Source of the DNA: Dromaius novaehollandiae
Lineage: Eukaryota; Chordata; Aves; Casuariiformes; Dromaiidae
Assembly: GCF_036370855.1 (NCBI RefSeq)
Contig: NC_088101.1
Span: 6,641,501-6,705,500, forward strand
Reading direction: 5' to 3'
Length of the DNA: 64,000 nt
A program made the translations under genes and the position numbers. The notes beneath the pieces are model-generated. The model ran no database searches. It was not told the origin of the DNA and saw only the letters and a program-made list of their open reading frames with translations. Below are positions 21,301 through 34,430 of the stretch, in pieces (position 1 is the first letter of the stretch; every line of letters starts with the position of its first letter).

Positions 21301-24300
21301 GTGTCTTCCTCTGCAGCACTGACACCACCTCGCAGAGGGCGTGGGTGATCTGCAGAGAAATCCAACCAAGAGCCACCTGGTAAAACAAGGGCTTTTCCCA
21401 CCAGCCACGGCCCCTGCCAGCCAGGGAGCTTTCACTGTCTCCAATTCTCACTGCAGCGACAGCCTTGCGGCCCAGCAGCAGCAAACTGTCCCGGCTCCCC
21501 ACACTGCTAACGCTGTCGCCACCCCGGCACAGCACCCCGCGAGGCTCCACGGGCACTCGCAAAGGGCACAAAACTCCCTTGTGCAGAAGCACGAGCTGGA
21601 AAGCAGACGTGGAGTGGCACTAATGCCTGGGCCGCTGACCGTACCGTGCGAGGCTCCAGGGCAGCCTGGCTGCTGCCCAGCTCCCGAGTGCAGCACTCGC
21701 TCCTGTGGCTGCTCTTTCCCGCTGCCCTTAACTTTTCAGTTAAGCACACCAGGATTTGGCACCCCAGGACGCTTCTCCCCAGGCTCCTCCACACCTCCAC
21801 CATGTCGCTGCAAGGGAACAGATGCTTGCCCGTAAGCCCGCATCCCCGGGTACCTGCGGCACCCTCACGAGAGGCCAAACGCTCCCCTCGTCTGCATCGG
21901 GGATGGCGATGCCCAGGTCCGGACAGGGAAACGAGCCCGTGATCCTGCAGTGCTCGCCTTTCCTGGGGAAAAACCACCTGCTTCCGACCGGGACCCCCCA
22001 CGCAGGCACACCCCACGGCTGGGTCTGGCGGCAGAGGGAAGGGCGAGTGCACAGACCTGTCTGTGGGCAGGCACGCCTGGAGGAGGCTGTCGAGCACCGG
22101 CTGTGGGTGAGAGTGGGCCAGGAGGAACACGGCCCGCAGCACAAAGCACCTGCGAGCGCTCTGCCGGGTGCTCCGCAGGCAGGTGTAAAGGAGGTGCACG
22201 AGTCTGGGCACCTGAAAGGAGGAAGGCGACAAAGAACGGCTCGGCACGTCCTTTCCCCGTCTGTCTTCGGGGCCAACAGCCAACAACAGAGAGCAGCCAA
22301 AGGTGAATGCAAAAAATGCCTCTCTCACCTCCTCCTGGAATATTTGCTCTCCGCAATCCCCCAGGAAGGTGAGCGTCCACCGCTCAGTGGCCCACGCGCA
22401 CACGGGCCTGGTGCACAGCAGGCTCTCCACAATGCTGCTCATGAAGCCTGAGGCCTGGCCTCGGGGGAAATATTTGCAAACGAGCTGGGGAGAAATCAGA
22501 AACACAAGCGACCACCTCACAGGCTGCTCAGATGCAAAACTCACGTCCTGACAGCAGCACCCACACACACACACGCACACGCACACACATACATATTGTG
22601 GCCCCCACTCTGCACTCCAGGGGCCAGTTACCTTCGCAATGTTGGTGGAGGTGGCCAGCAGAGACTCAGAGGTGATGGCACTGAGCCTCTCACGCAGGCG
22701 CCCGATCTCGTTGGTCCAGGGCGCCACGTCTGTGTTCTCGGCTGCAGCCAGGAGAAAGAGGAGTCATGTTCGCGGGGAACCAACCTCCGGCCACGCGGGT
22801 GGATAAGGGAGGACCCAAGGGAGGGTGGCGAAGGCCACGTCAAGCCAGGGCCCCCCAACGTAGCGCAGTGGGTTTGCCAGCCAGGCAAGGGTCCGGCCGC
22901 AGACAGGGACGGTCCCTGGCACTGGGGACACCGTCCTGCCCTCAGCAGCGGGGACAGCTCTGCCCGCTCTCCTCACCTCCTGTTCGGAGCAGGTGGCCGA
23001 GGCAGGTCACTGCCCACCAGCGGGACGCGGCCGACGTGTCGCACGTCAGAGGCCCCAGCAGTCCCGCCAGGGAGCCGAACCACTCGCAGGCACGGCCTCG
23101 CTGTGGGAGCAAGAGGCAGGCAAAAAGGTCACCGGTAGCCCCGTGGCCGCTCTCCTTCTCCCGGCCTCACTGCCCCCAAGCCGCAGCTGACCTGGGGGCA
23201 AACGAGGGGCTGCCCTGCAGCCCCAGGAGGCCCAAAACCCAGCGCCTGCCCACACAGAGCTCCCTGTGCATGGGGTCCCCGCTCACCCTGTGCTCGCATC
23301 TCTCTTCATAAGAGCCCAGCACCTGCACGCACACCTGCAGGGCCCTCTCCCGCTCGCATGCGTGGGCCGAGGTGAGCCAGCGCCGCAGGACCTGGCACAG
23401 GCAGACCTGTCTCACCACGGGCATCCTTCTGCTCGACACCCCTCGCTGGCCCCCTCCCTTCCCGACCCTGCTACCTCCGCGGCCCCGGTCTCTCCGGGTG
23501 ACCCGGCCCGTGGCAAGGAGCCCTTCCCCGTGGGGACCTCCCCACTCCGGGCTCCTGCCGTGGGCAGCATTGAGTTGTGCAGCACCCCTCGCTCACAGCT
23601 GCGGCTGGGGAGAAGCTCTGGCTCATCTAGGGGCTCTGCAGGACACTGCAAGCTGCCTGCAAGGAAGCTGCGGCCGATGGCAAAAGCCTGGATCCAAACT
23701 TTGGGCAAGGGGGCCTGGAACTAGGACCATTCCACTCTCCGCCAATGTGGGCGTTGCACCTAGTTACAGGGAAGCTCCCCTCCTCAGACCAGCCCCACGG
23801 GCACGATCCCCACGGCTCTGCCCCGCTCCGACAGCAGCAACACTTTCCCTGCCACGCCGAGGACACTCACCTGCACCATGTCCTCGAAGCGGATGGGGGC
23901 CAGCTCTGCCCAGAGAAGGGCTCCCATGAGCTGGCCCAGCGCTCGCAGGGATGGCGCCTGCACACCCTGACACCAGAAAGGGGGACTGAGGCCGGGCACC
24001 CTGCGGAGACGCCAGCGCAGCCAGCGGCTGCCGGAGCATGGGGTGCCCGGACCTGAGCCCCCACCGAGGGGCAGCTGAGAAGGGCCAGTGCCTACCGGTG
24101 GGCATGAAGCAGCCACCGCCGTCTGCCCTCTCCTGTCCATCTGCTCCGGGCGACGAAGGCACACGATGCCCTGGCAGCACTGAGCCAGGAGGTGGCGGTT
24201 TTCCTCCCTGCTCAGACGGGGCTTCAGCTTGCTGCCAGCAGAAAAAAGGCACAGAAGACAGAGAGGCCGCTTACTAGCACTCTCCAGGCCGAGTCAGAGG

Positions 24301-27300
24301 ACAACTGCCCTTGGCCCCATCGACAGCCCCAAATCCAGCACCCGCAGCCCCAGCCAGACCAGCCAGCTGCGCTGGGACATGCAGTGACTCCCACAGCCCC
24401 AGGGACAGACCCTACCTCAACTGCTGCATGGCCACGAGGGCCCGGGGGTGCACCGGGGACTCCTGGGGCTCTTCCTGAATCACCTCCTGCAAGTCACAGG
24501 CAGGCACACGCAAGGTGGGCAGCGGGCAGGGGTGCCGCAGAGCCCACCCCGGCCAGGGGCTCTGCTGCCAGACCCCGCAGGCACCGGCTCCACCACCCCC
24601 ATGGCTCCCACCAAGGCCCCGCAGGATGACGTGGCAGCTCCCTGGCGCCCGGACACACCACATTCCCCTGCCACGGCCTCGAGCAGCAGCACCCACGCGC
24701 CCCGCCGGCTGGGGATGCGGCTCAGGGCCCTCAGGAGCTCGCGCACTGCCCCAGGAGACCATCGGGCTCTGCACAAACCTGCCCCACGGCAGAGCCCAAA
24801 GCTCCCCTGCGCAACGTCCCCGGCTCTTGGCACTCACCAGCAGGGTCTGCAGCAGCTCCCGCTTGCAGCAGAGCTCAAACCTGGGGCCGGCGCCTGCAGC
24901 CTGGATGGCAAGGCTGATCTCAGTGATGCTCTGCACCAGGGAGAGCTTCAGCTGCGCATCCTGATCCCAGGGGAGAAAAACACACTTGGAGCTCTTCCAA
25001 GGCCCCAGGGCTGAAAGAGCAGCTGGGCTGGGGGGGATCCGCCTCCAAGCACAGCACAGGGACAACACTGTGCCCTCCGGGAGCCCCGCGGAACCCAGCT
25101 CAGCACCTGCGCCCCACCAAGGAAACCTCTCCCCTTCTGGGAAGGAGCCTCCCACGGGGAGGGGAGCAGCTGCCCAGCTGCCAGCTGAAAAGACCCCGCA
25201 GACCCTGGCCCACGGCAGCAGGGCGAGCAGCACTGGTGCTGGCTGTGACGGGAGAGGTGCGCGTGGCAAGGCCCAGGAGAGGCCGGAGCTGGCGGCACCC
25301 GGCCGGCTCTGCCCCGCGCCCCGAGCACCCACCTGGCAGCCCTCTCGGTAGAGCTGCAGGACATTCGCCACCATGTCTCTCTCGACACGGGCGAGCAGCT
25401 GCTCCCTGGGGGCACGCAGCGCCATCCGGCCGTACATCACCAGCAGCGCAGCGCGAGTAGCGCGGGTCCTTCTTGCCTTGCTCTACCGGGGGGTCGACGG
25501 AGAAGCACCGAGACGTCAGCCCGTGGCCCTGCTGTGCCCGGGACCCCGCGCGCTCCCGAGGCGGGAGCTGCCCCGCACCCGACCGGTGGCTCAGCTCCCC
25601 ACGCACCTCCCGGCAGCTCCCCGCAACAACACTCCGGGCCCTTTACCTTCTTGCGTTTCAAAGTCCCCGTGAACTCCTTCACCAAGGACAAGGCCAGCTG
25701 GAAGTGGCTCTCGGCACAGCGGGACACAACTGAAACCATGCCCTGCAGCACAGCAGAAACGGGGAGTCGCTCCAGCCCCAACGCCCAGCCCTGGCTGGCT
25801 CTGCTTTCCCCAGGGAAACGGCCGCAAACAGAACAGCAGCAAGGGCTGCAGCAGGGCACGCAGAGCCCCTCTGTCCCAGGGACATGCAGGGGACACGCGG
25901 GAAAGCAGGGCGACACGAGGAAACCTCACCTGTGCCTGCCACAGCTCCAGGAAGTTGGCTGCTTTCAGGTGCTCCAAGGTCTGCTCCTGCACGTGGTGGA
26001 GACACCCACAAGCTGCCAGGGCCGTGCCGAGAGCCTTGTACAGGAACCGCTGCAAGAGAAGAGGCCGAGCCCCGCCTGTGGTGACAGCCCGGCCTGGCCA
26101 GAGAGGGCCAGGCCACACTGGCCACACTGTGCCAGGACCTGCCGAGGCGCCTGCGGCACCGGCCCCACAGCAGCCGGCGGCCAGCCCGGCCCCGCCGCCA
26201 GCTCAGCACAGAGGGGAGTGCGAGCCCCTTCGTGGGGAAAGAGAGCAGGCAGCAGGGAAACCAGCCCGCGCGGCAGAGCACCAGCGCCAGCCCTCGCCCC
26301 AGCCTGAGTGTCCCCGGGCTCTGCCGCCGCAGCCCTCGGGGCGCGCGAGCCACAGCCACGCCACGCAGGGAACAAACCTTCTCCCAGGACAGGCGGGGAG
26401 AGCTGCCCAGCTGCCGGCTCAGCTCCTGGCTCAGGCCCACGGTCCAGGCCTCACTCGCAATGAGCTCCAGAGAGGTTTGCAGGAACTAGGGCAGAGTGGG
26501 AGATGAAGCAAACGCCCCCCTGCCCTTGGCCGGGGCCTTTTGCTCATCCAAGTGGCCCTGGAGACTGCCGGGCAGAGCTCCCCCTCGCGACAGCCTGTCT
26601 CCTCACCCGCCCCTCTTGCAACCTGCCTCTCGCTCTTCCCCTAATGCGCCACTCGAGGCCCCTGGGCTCGGCACACGCCAGAAGCAGGCAGTGCCATGGC
26701 ATGGGGCCACGCTGGAGGCCTCTGCCCCAGCCTTCGGCTGCATTTGTGCTCAGCTGTGCCCCACGTGCCGAGAGCAGCTCCTCTGAGCGGGCAGCACACA
26801 CGGCTGGAGCAGGCGCCGGGGGCTCGGGACATGCCTGCACCGCTCGGTGCCCAAACAGGGAGCCCCCAGGTTCCTCCCACCACTTTTCCTGCCCCCCGTT
26901 TGCCCTATCCAGCAAGGGCCCCCACAGGGACGCTGTACCTTCAGCAGAAGGCTCTCCCACTCGGCCACGTCCAGGGAGCTCGCTGTTGTTCCTGCAAAGC
27001 CCGAGGAAGCAAAGCCCTCGCTGTTATCTCAGCGAGCACCACGGCAGAGCCCGGGTGTCTCCTTTGCAGTCTGATGCCCCAAAGCCTCAGGCCACCAGGC
27101 TGACAAGCGCCCGCAAACCCGGCACCGTTCCCTGCTGCCAGGCTGGGGAGCTGAGGGCATTTTGCTGCCCCCTCCACCCCCCAGCCTCTCCCTCCCGCCA
27201 GCACTTTACCTGCCAGGTGCTGCAGCAGCAGGGGGATGTCTGCGGCCCACTTCGCCCCCACGGCTCCGTGGATCGTGCTGGGGAGCGCCTGCAGCAGCTG

Positions 27301-30300
27301 CAGGGCCGCGGCTCCACGGCCACCGCCCGCGTGTGGAGCCACTGCCGCCACCACCTAGGCCAGGGCAGGAGAGAGATGGGCTCGCTCCTGCCCCAGGAGC
27401 TGTGGCTACCCTGCAGGCAGGCAGGTCAGCACTGCCCCGGCTTGCAGCAGGCAGCCAGTGGCTTTGCCCAGGGACTGCCGTGCCACAGGAGGAGCAGGAG
27501 CCCCTGACAGGCACCCTGCGACACGCTCCTGCCTCCTCCCGGGGCACCCGGCACCGGCCTCAGCACCGTCTCTCCTGCCCTCTGCCCTTGCCCCAGCCAC
27601 AAAAGTTCTTTCCCCGGGGCCCCGCTACTCACCAGCAGGCGAGCCAGCAGGGCCTGGGGAGCTGGCAGAGCGGCTGTGGGCAGAAAGAAAGGCTGCGTGA
27701 GACGCCCAGCCCCACCGGGCCCTGCCCGCCCCATGTCCCAAGCCCTCACGCGGGGCTGAAGGGGACCCCGGCCGCGCCGCCTCCGCACAGTCCCTGACGG
27801 GCTCCCACGCTGAACAGCTGCCGCTGAAGGCAGCCCCAGCACGGCAGGAACCAGCCCCTGGGCCCCGGCAAGAGCTGGGCGCAGCAGCGCCAGGTGGCTC
27901 TGCCCCTGCCCCTGCCCCTGCCCCTGCGTGGGGCTGGCAGGGGACGCAGGCACACGCGCTGCCCTGCGCCCACCCAGCCTGGCACAGCGCTCCGCGACTT
28001 TCTGCTCCCCACCTGGCTCCTCAGACTCCAGGGCCTCAGGCGCCGCCTCCTCTTGCTCCTGCTCTGCCCTGTCCCGTCTCTCGGCCAGGCTGCGCAGGCA
28101 GCGGCAGAGCGGGACCATCATGCCCGTGTACTTGGCTGGCACCACGTACCACAGCAGCTTCGGCCACAGGAGCTGCAGGCAAGAACCAGGCCATTTGGCA
28201 CACTGGCGTTTCCACCTCTCCAGTCCAGTTCCCCCATCGCTGCCGCATCTCCGGCACCGGCCCAGCCCCTCGGCCTCGCTCCTTCCCTAACTCAGCAGCT
28301 GTGGTCTCGCCCTGCCTTCCTCCTCCACCTTCTCTCCCTCTCGCCCGCCGTGCTTCGCACCCCTTTCCCCCTCCCAGCACCAGCAAGTCCGGCCCCGCAG
28401 AGCTCGCCCCAGCTCTTCTCAGCTGCGCTGGTGGCTAAGGTTGGGGGTCCCAGCGCACAGGTGGAGGACGACTCACTTTGGCCACCGCTCCGGCAGAGAC
28501 ATCCAGCGTGCCCAGCACGTGGGCGCACAGGCTCTGAACAGCCCTTTCTTCCCGCGCTTCCACCATGCTAAGGTTTCCCATTGCCTGCAAGACAGACGCG
28601 GGAAACACCCGTCACTGCCCCATCCCAGACCTCGCGGTGCATGCGACAGGGAGGCCGCTCCCTCTGGGGCACTGTGGCCGGCGGCCCTGCTGTGCCGGGC
28701 TCCCCGCTGCCAGGGACACCCATGGCAACACGGCACGGCCAGGGCATGGGAGGCAGCCCCGGTGCCGCACTCTGCCCTTACCAGTCTGCCCGAGGCCCGG
28801 CTGAACTCGCTGAAGAGGTGCCCCACCACGTCCCACGCCGAGCAGCCCAGGGCACTGGAGCGCAGCAGCTCCCCAATGAAATGCAGCACTGCCCTCCTCA
28901 CCTGCAGTCACGGGAGGCTGCAGTCATGACCCGGCCCAAAGCCCAGCGGAGCTGCCTTCGCCGTGCTGCAGCCCTTCTGGCTGGGCCGCGCAGCAGCAGC
29001 CCTCACTCCCTGGCCGCCACCGGCCTCCAGCCCCGGGCCCTGCCTTGGCCTGTGGCTATGGCCTCGCCAGGCTCTGCCCGGGAAAAGGGCTGCTGTGCCC
29101 CGGTGGCAGCACCAGCCCTGCCCAAACCAGCTCACCTGGGCCGCGGGGTCATGGCACACGGACTGCACCAGCTTCGCAAACAGGGGCAGCTTCTCCCTCG
29201 TGTCTGGGGCTGCAGGAGACAAGGAGAGGTGGGTGCTGAGGCCGAGCCCCCGTTCCTGCAGGGATTCGTCACAGCTCCCCGGCTTTCCATACACAAGCAG
29301 GACAGAAAAGCAGGGCCAGACTGCGCGTCAGAAGCAGCAGCAGCATCCCAGGGGGACGCCATTTTTCCAGCCTGCCTTACTGACCGTCAGAGCGGACCAG
29401 AGCTTGCAGCACTGCCATGGCTGCCACGCGATCGGCCTTGTTCCCGTTCCTCAGCTTGTAGTAGAGGAACTCGATGGTCTCCTCCGGGCAAATTCGGGCT
29501 GTGGGGAAGAAATCACGCTTGGCATCAGTGAGCAGTGTCTTCCCACTCGGGCAGGTTCGCAAGAGAGCTGCTGGGACACGGCAGTGCGGCACCAGCTCGC
29601 CTCTGCTTACCCTGCAGCACCATGCAGCGGCACAGCTCTGCTCTGTGCTCTGGGCTGGGCGGCTCCATCTCATCGCAGAGCTGTGGGAACAAGGCACGTT
29701 TCAGAGAAAGCTGGATCGGCGGGGAGAGGGACAGAAAAGCAACCGCACTGTCAGCGCTCGTCTCGCGGGTGGCTCTGGGCACAGAGCCACAACCAGAGCC
29801 CCGAGCCCCAGGCACATGCAGAGCTGTGCAGCAGCCAAGGCTGCCCAGGAGCCCCAGGCCAGCGACGCGGCACCAGGCCTTACCTGCTGGTGCACAGCAG
29901 TGGCGATGGCCAGATGCCTGGCCCGGGGCACGCGGGTCTGAATGTCTGCCACAGCCCCCAGGAAATAGCCGAGACTCTGCAAGGGAGTGTGGGAGGGAGG
30001 GAGAGGGCGGCTGTCACTGCGAGCCACCCAGAAAGCGAGAAAGCAGCATCGCTGGGAGATGCTGCGGCTGGAACCCACTTGCAGGGAAACCCCAGCCCCG
30101 CACGGGGCTTCTGGCTCATCCTTCCCACAGAGCAGCACCACGAGGTCTCTCCTCCACGCAGCCCTGCCGGGATGGCCTTTCCTGGCACACTGCCCCCCCT
30201 TGCACCTCTCCCCGTCACAGGGGCTGGACGCGGCCCTGGGCGTGAGGGCAGAGCTCCTCACACACTCCCAGCCCCGGGAGGCGGCGCAGCCTCCCCTCCC

Positions 30301-33300
30301 AAGCCACTCGCCCCAGCCACTCACCACTCCCTCCTGGCCCTCCTGCCATGCTGGTTTCTTCCAGCATGAGCCCAGAAAGCCCCGGGCCCCCATTTCCTCG
30401 TTCCTGCTCCAAGGGACCTGGCTCCTTCCAGCACCCCACAGCTCCCCGACACCTCGCGGCCCCCCCCTTGGCCCCTGGCCACGCCATGTCCCGCACAATG
30501 CCTCACCACGGTCACCCCAAAGGGGTCCCAGACTTCCCGATACTGGTGCAGCAGCCAGAGGAGATGCTCCCAGGCGTGCTCACGGTGCTCCTCCACGTGC
30601 AGGAGGACACCCATCATGGCACCCATCGCCCTGAGCACAGCCTGCTTGACCTGCCGAGGGACGGTGACACGCCGTGTCAAGGGCTGAGGGTCTCTCCAGC
30701 GCTCGCCTCCCCCAGACACCAGCCTGCCCTTCCCGCACGGGGGCTTCCCCTTCCCTGTCGCCCCTGGTGAGAAGGGCTCGCTGGCCAGCACAGAGAGCAT
30801 TTCCTCCCGGCACCCCCAGCCTCCCCCGTCAAAAGGCCCTGGCATTCGGCCGCTTCCCAGAAGGCAGCCCCCAGTCCCCGGACTCCCGGCTCGGGGCGCT
30901 TTCCCGACCAGCCTGCTCCCTTTGGCCCCTCGCACAGTGCTGCGGACAACCCCACCAGCCCCCGCGGACATCCCCACTGCTGCCCACGGCTGTGAGAGCA
31001 GCAACACTCGCCTCATCCTCCTCGCAGCACCGCCGCTTTCTGCTCACGTAGCAGAAGAGCGGGTAAACGTGGGCACAGAGCTGGGCAGGCCCCAGGCGAG
31101 GGAAGGCACCTTTCTCCCCCTCGCGGAAGTACATGCTTATGCCGCTGCACCACTGCTCCAGAACTGCAGCACAAGAAGGGAAACAGGATCGCACCAAAGT
31201 CTCTGACTGGTGAAGACCTTGCACTGGCCTGCGGGCCTGCTTTAAGCCCAGGCCAGGCTCGCCAGGGCACAGGTTGCAAGGAGATCTGCCTTCAGGGACG
31301 CGTTGTGCCATGGTCTGAGACACCTGGATGGCAACGCTGCCTTGTTTCTCCCCTCTTCCGCCCCAGCACCACACCTTCTCCTCCGCACAGCCTCGCTCCC
31401 TTCCACCACTGCCCGCTGCAGCCCCGGCCTCCCCCTTCCCAAACGTCTGCCCCTCAGCACACGCTTGGAGGTTTTGGCTGTTCTTTCCCATGCTCTCCCT
31501 TCAAGCCCACCAACACAAAGCCAGGCTGCCCTCAGGGAAAGGGAGGAGAAGGGGGGGAACAAAACTGGGCAGAGCTCAGCCAAAGGTAGCTAAAACTGGG
31601 AGGCAAGTGCGGGAGCAGAGACCAGGCAGGGACCCAAGAGCTCCTCAGGGCACCTGCACCCAGCACCATCCCGGCCAGCCCACGGACCCCACCCCCGGCG
31701 GCACCCGCTGCTCCCGCACGTTGAGGGCACTTGGCGGCTGCTGAGGCTGGAGCTCGCCGCAGGCTCAGCCCTGCCATGCCGGCCCCGAGACCCCGGCGAG
31801 GCACCCAGGGCCACCCCGATCCCTCCCCCTCCCCCTCCCCCTTCCCCTTCTCCTTCCCCTTCCTGTGGCCCAACCATGGACCCAAAACTCACCGCCGCAG
31901 ACGGCACACAGCATCCGGCCGCTCCCCACCTCGCTCAGCACGCCGCGCAGGGCTGACAGTGTCGTTGCCGCAAAGGGCACGCACTGCAGGGCTGCAGAGA
32001 GGGCAGGGGTGGGCGACCCTGTCAGCCAGAGCCGCCTTGGCCCGCGGGCTCCATCCCCCGGCAGCGCTGCCGCACCAGGGCCAAGGCTACGGGGCCGCGG
32101 GGCTGTGCCAGGGGCAGGGGGACGGGAGAGCTGCCGCAGCACTGGGAGAGGCCCCGGCACGAGGAGGCTGCTGCCAGGGTGCCCGTGTGCCGGCCGCCTT
32201 CCCCGAGGTGCGTGGGAAAGCCCTGGGCACAGCGAGGGCAATGCAGGGCAGAGCCTGGCGTGTTTGGTCTCTGGCGGGTTCCCTCCAGCCCAGCCCAGAC
32301 CGTTCTGGGCAGGGGCAGGAGTCCCGTCTCCCGCCCGGCACCCGCTGCAACCCACAGCAGCAGGCTGGGGGGCCGTACCGTAGCGTGTGGCGAGGTTGCG
32401 CAGGGTGATGAGGACAAACTCCTCCGACGTCTCCTCCAGGGCCTTCAGGTGGCCCTGCAGCGCCGACACCACGTCGCACAAGTGGGAGCGGGCCAGCGCC
32501 ACCAGGACATCACTAGCCGCCGTCCTCACGGAGGCCGTCCCACCCTGGAAGACAGCAGCTCGCGTGTGGCAGGAGCACGACCGGCCGTCTCCCACGGCTC
32601 GGCCTCCAGGCAGGACACACAACCCGTAACTTGACTCCGACCGTCCCTCGCTCACAAACAGCCCTGCGGCCACCTCTCTGCACAGCCCCGGGCCACCGCC
32701 CCAACCCCCCGCCAGGACAAGTCCCAAAGGCTCTCCATAGGACGGCCAGGCCGGGCGCCGGCGTCCGGGGTCACCCTCAGAGAGAACAAGCTCACCTGGG
32801 CCGCTCGCAGGTCCTCCAACGCCACTGCTATCACTCTGTCCACCTCAGAGCTCTGCAGATGGCTCTCGTCGCCCCACAAGACGCTCTCCAGCTCGCGGTA
32901 GGTCTCCGCTCTGCTGCCCTGGGGACACACCGCACACGGCAGCGATGGGACATGCCGCCCCGCAGCAGCTCCGCCACGCTGACGCCGCGGACGAGCTGCC
33001 GGTGCCGCTCAGCACAGCCGTCGGGAGCAGGCGAGAAACCCAGCACTGGGATTTCCTGACCCCGCCCCCAACCCCGGGGACACCGCCACCTCCTGTGGGA
33101 AAGGAGGGCACGCGGGAGCCTCCGCCCAGCACCACCGGCAGGATCAGCGTTTTGGGATGAGGCGCATCAGGAGGGCAGAGGTGCCGCTGGGCGAGATCAG
33201 CCTGCGGCACTCGGGGAAGCCAGGGTGCTGCGGGGAGCCCTCAAACCCCACGCAGCCCCGCAGGACGCCCCCGCCTCACCTCGGCGTCTTGCAGCCGGTT

Positions 33301-33723
33301 CAACAGAGAAGTCACCACGGTGGCAAAGGTAGCGATGGCCACAGGGACAGACCCGGCCGCCTTGCCACCGTCCTCACCACGCGCAGGTCCCGACTGGGCA
33401 CCTACACAAGTGAAGAAACCTGGAAGGAAAGCAACCGAGGGTTTGCATCGCTCCAGCAGCCGCAGGGACGGGCCCCGAGTCGGGCAAACGTCTCCCCAGC
33501 CGGAGCATGGGCCCGCAGGAGAGGCCGGTGGAGCCGGCTCTGTGCAGCCTGGGGAAGAGCAGCCCGGGGCAGCTTGGGGCTGGCCCCAAGCGCGTGACCC
33601 TGGCTCTCCCTGTGCCAAGAACATGGGCACCAGCAGGTCCCTGTCCCCCCCACCAGCGTGCTGGCAGGCGTGGTGCTGAGCGTGGTGCCGGTCCCCACCT
33701 CGGAGCGCTCGCAGCACCCCCAT
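18388..33723 (-). CDS. MROH2-like gene 2, complete (42 coding exons, 1,652 aa)
   Basis: Complete maestro-family HEAT-repeat protein. Exons 5' to 3': 33699-33723, 33280-33401, 32796-32918, 32379-32544, 31893-31991, 31012-31163, 30507-30650, 29884-29976, 29611-29680, 29385-29498, 29136-29209, 28782-28901, 28477-28584, 28013-28172, 27633-27673, 27210-27354, 26939-26991, 26378-26485, 25930-26049, 25647-25742, 25333-25482, 24838-24960, 24416-24486, 24096-24231, 23871-23966, 23287-23406, 22977-23100, 22632-22741, 22329-22484, 22057-22211, 21645-21807, 21183-21349, 21054-21126, 20747-20937, 20462-20573, 20217-20363, 19746-19928, 19447-19599, 19177-19299, 18907-19009, 18696-18761, 18388-18491. Family signatures seen: YRELESVLWGDESHLQ (about residues 55-72), PAKYTGM..PLCRCL (about 480-500), RQMAVRGLGNAASGAP (about 1390-1409) and FFSREVEAAFPSLVLHLGDP (about 1496-1515), followed by ACKVSLHLCAPFLG. 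No signal peptide or membrane segment is evident, so it is probably an intracellular solenoid scaffold. Human MROH2A/2B are of similar length. Oddities: exon 6 ends in a GC donor, and the stop lies inside the poly(A) signal. The choice between MROH2A and MROH2B is not resolved. Confidence 0.9.
22559..22597. repeat. (CA)n microsatellite, intron 28 of gene 2
   Basis: Shortest of the four alleles of this intronic CA run. Confidence 0.9.
31010..31011 (-). other. Non-canonical GC splice donor, exon 6 of gene 2
   Basis: The minus strand reads GAG|GCGAGT where genes 1 and 3 read GAG|GTGAGT. GC-AG introns are a known functional minority class, so splicing may continue, possibly less efficiently. Neighbouring bases also differ in this copy. 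Confidence 0.85.
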
Positions 33724-34430
33724 CGCGGCAGGACTCCCTATACAGATGTGCTGCTCCACCAGCACCTCCTCCCACGGGAGCCGCGAGCCACTGGGCCAGC
33801 GCCGGCCTCGGGGAGGGGGGGGACCCACAAGGGCCACTGTGACACGCGGGGGCCCCAACGCCTCACAGAGGGCTGCTGGCAACGTGAGGCTGGGGGGGGC
33901 AGGCACCGGGGACACACCCCCCATACACACACCCCAAACGTGGCACTGTCCCAGGCTCCAGCGCTCGCGGTCGCTCCTCGGCCCCCAGCCCTTTCCAGCG
34001 GCGACTGTCTCCTGCCGTCACACAGGGGCAAGTGCTCCGGCAGAGAGGCCCTGGGAGCCAGTTTGCGCCATTGCTCACACAAGCACCTGGTCATTCGGTC
34101 GCCTAGAAAGCCTCGCTGGCACCCGGGGCCTGACGGCATCGGGCCACAAGCTGCCAGGTCACACAGGCTGCAAAGCTGCTCTCCAGTCCCCCGGCCAGCC
34201 CACAACACAAGCGTTTTGTTTAGATGTAGCAGCACTAATTCATTACAAGGTCGTGGAATAAAAGCTGGTGCCAGGTGGAAGGCAACGTTATCGCCCTTCC
34301 CTCCGGATTTAGGAGCTGCGTCCCTGCAGCCTCGACGAGCCTTCTGATAGACCCGGGCTCCCTGGGCTCAGCGCTGCACAAAGGCAAAGCAAAGCTGGTC
34401 TTTGCCCCACAGTTCTTGCAAGAGTCCATA
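33724..34430. other. Upstream of gene 2 first coding exon; no gene recognised
   Basis: Counterpart of 14466-15167. It shares with unit 3, but not unit 1, six extra bases just before the GTTTTG run near 34212. Confidence 0.5.
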
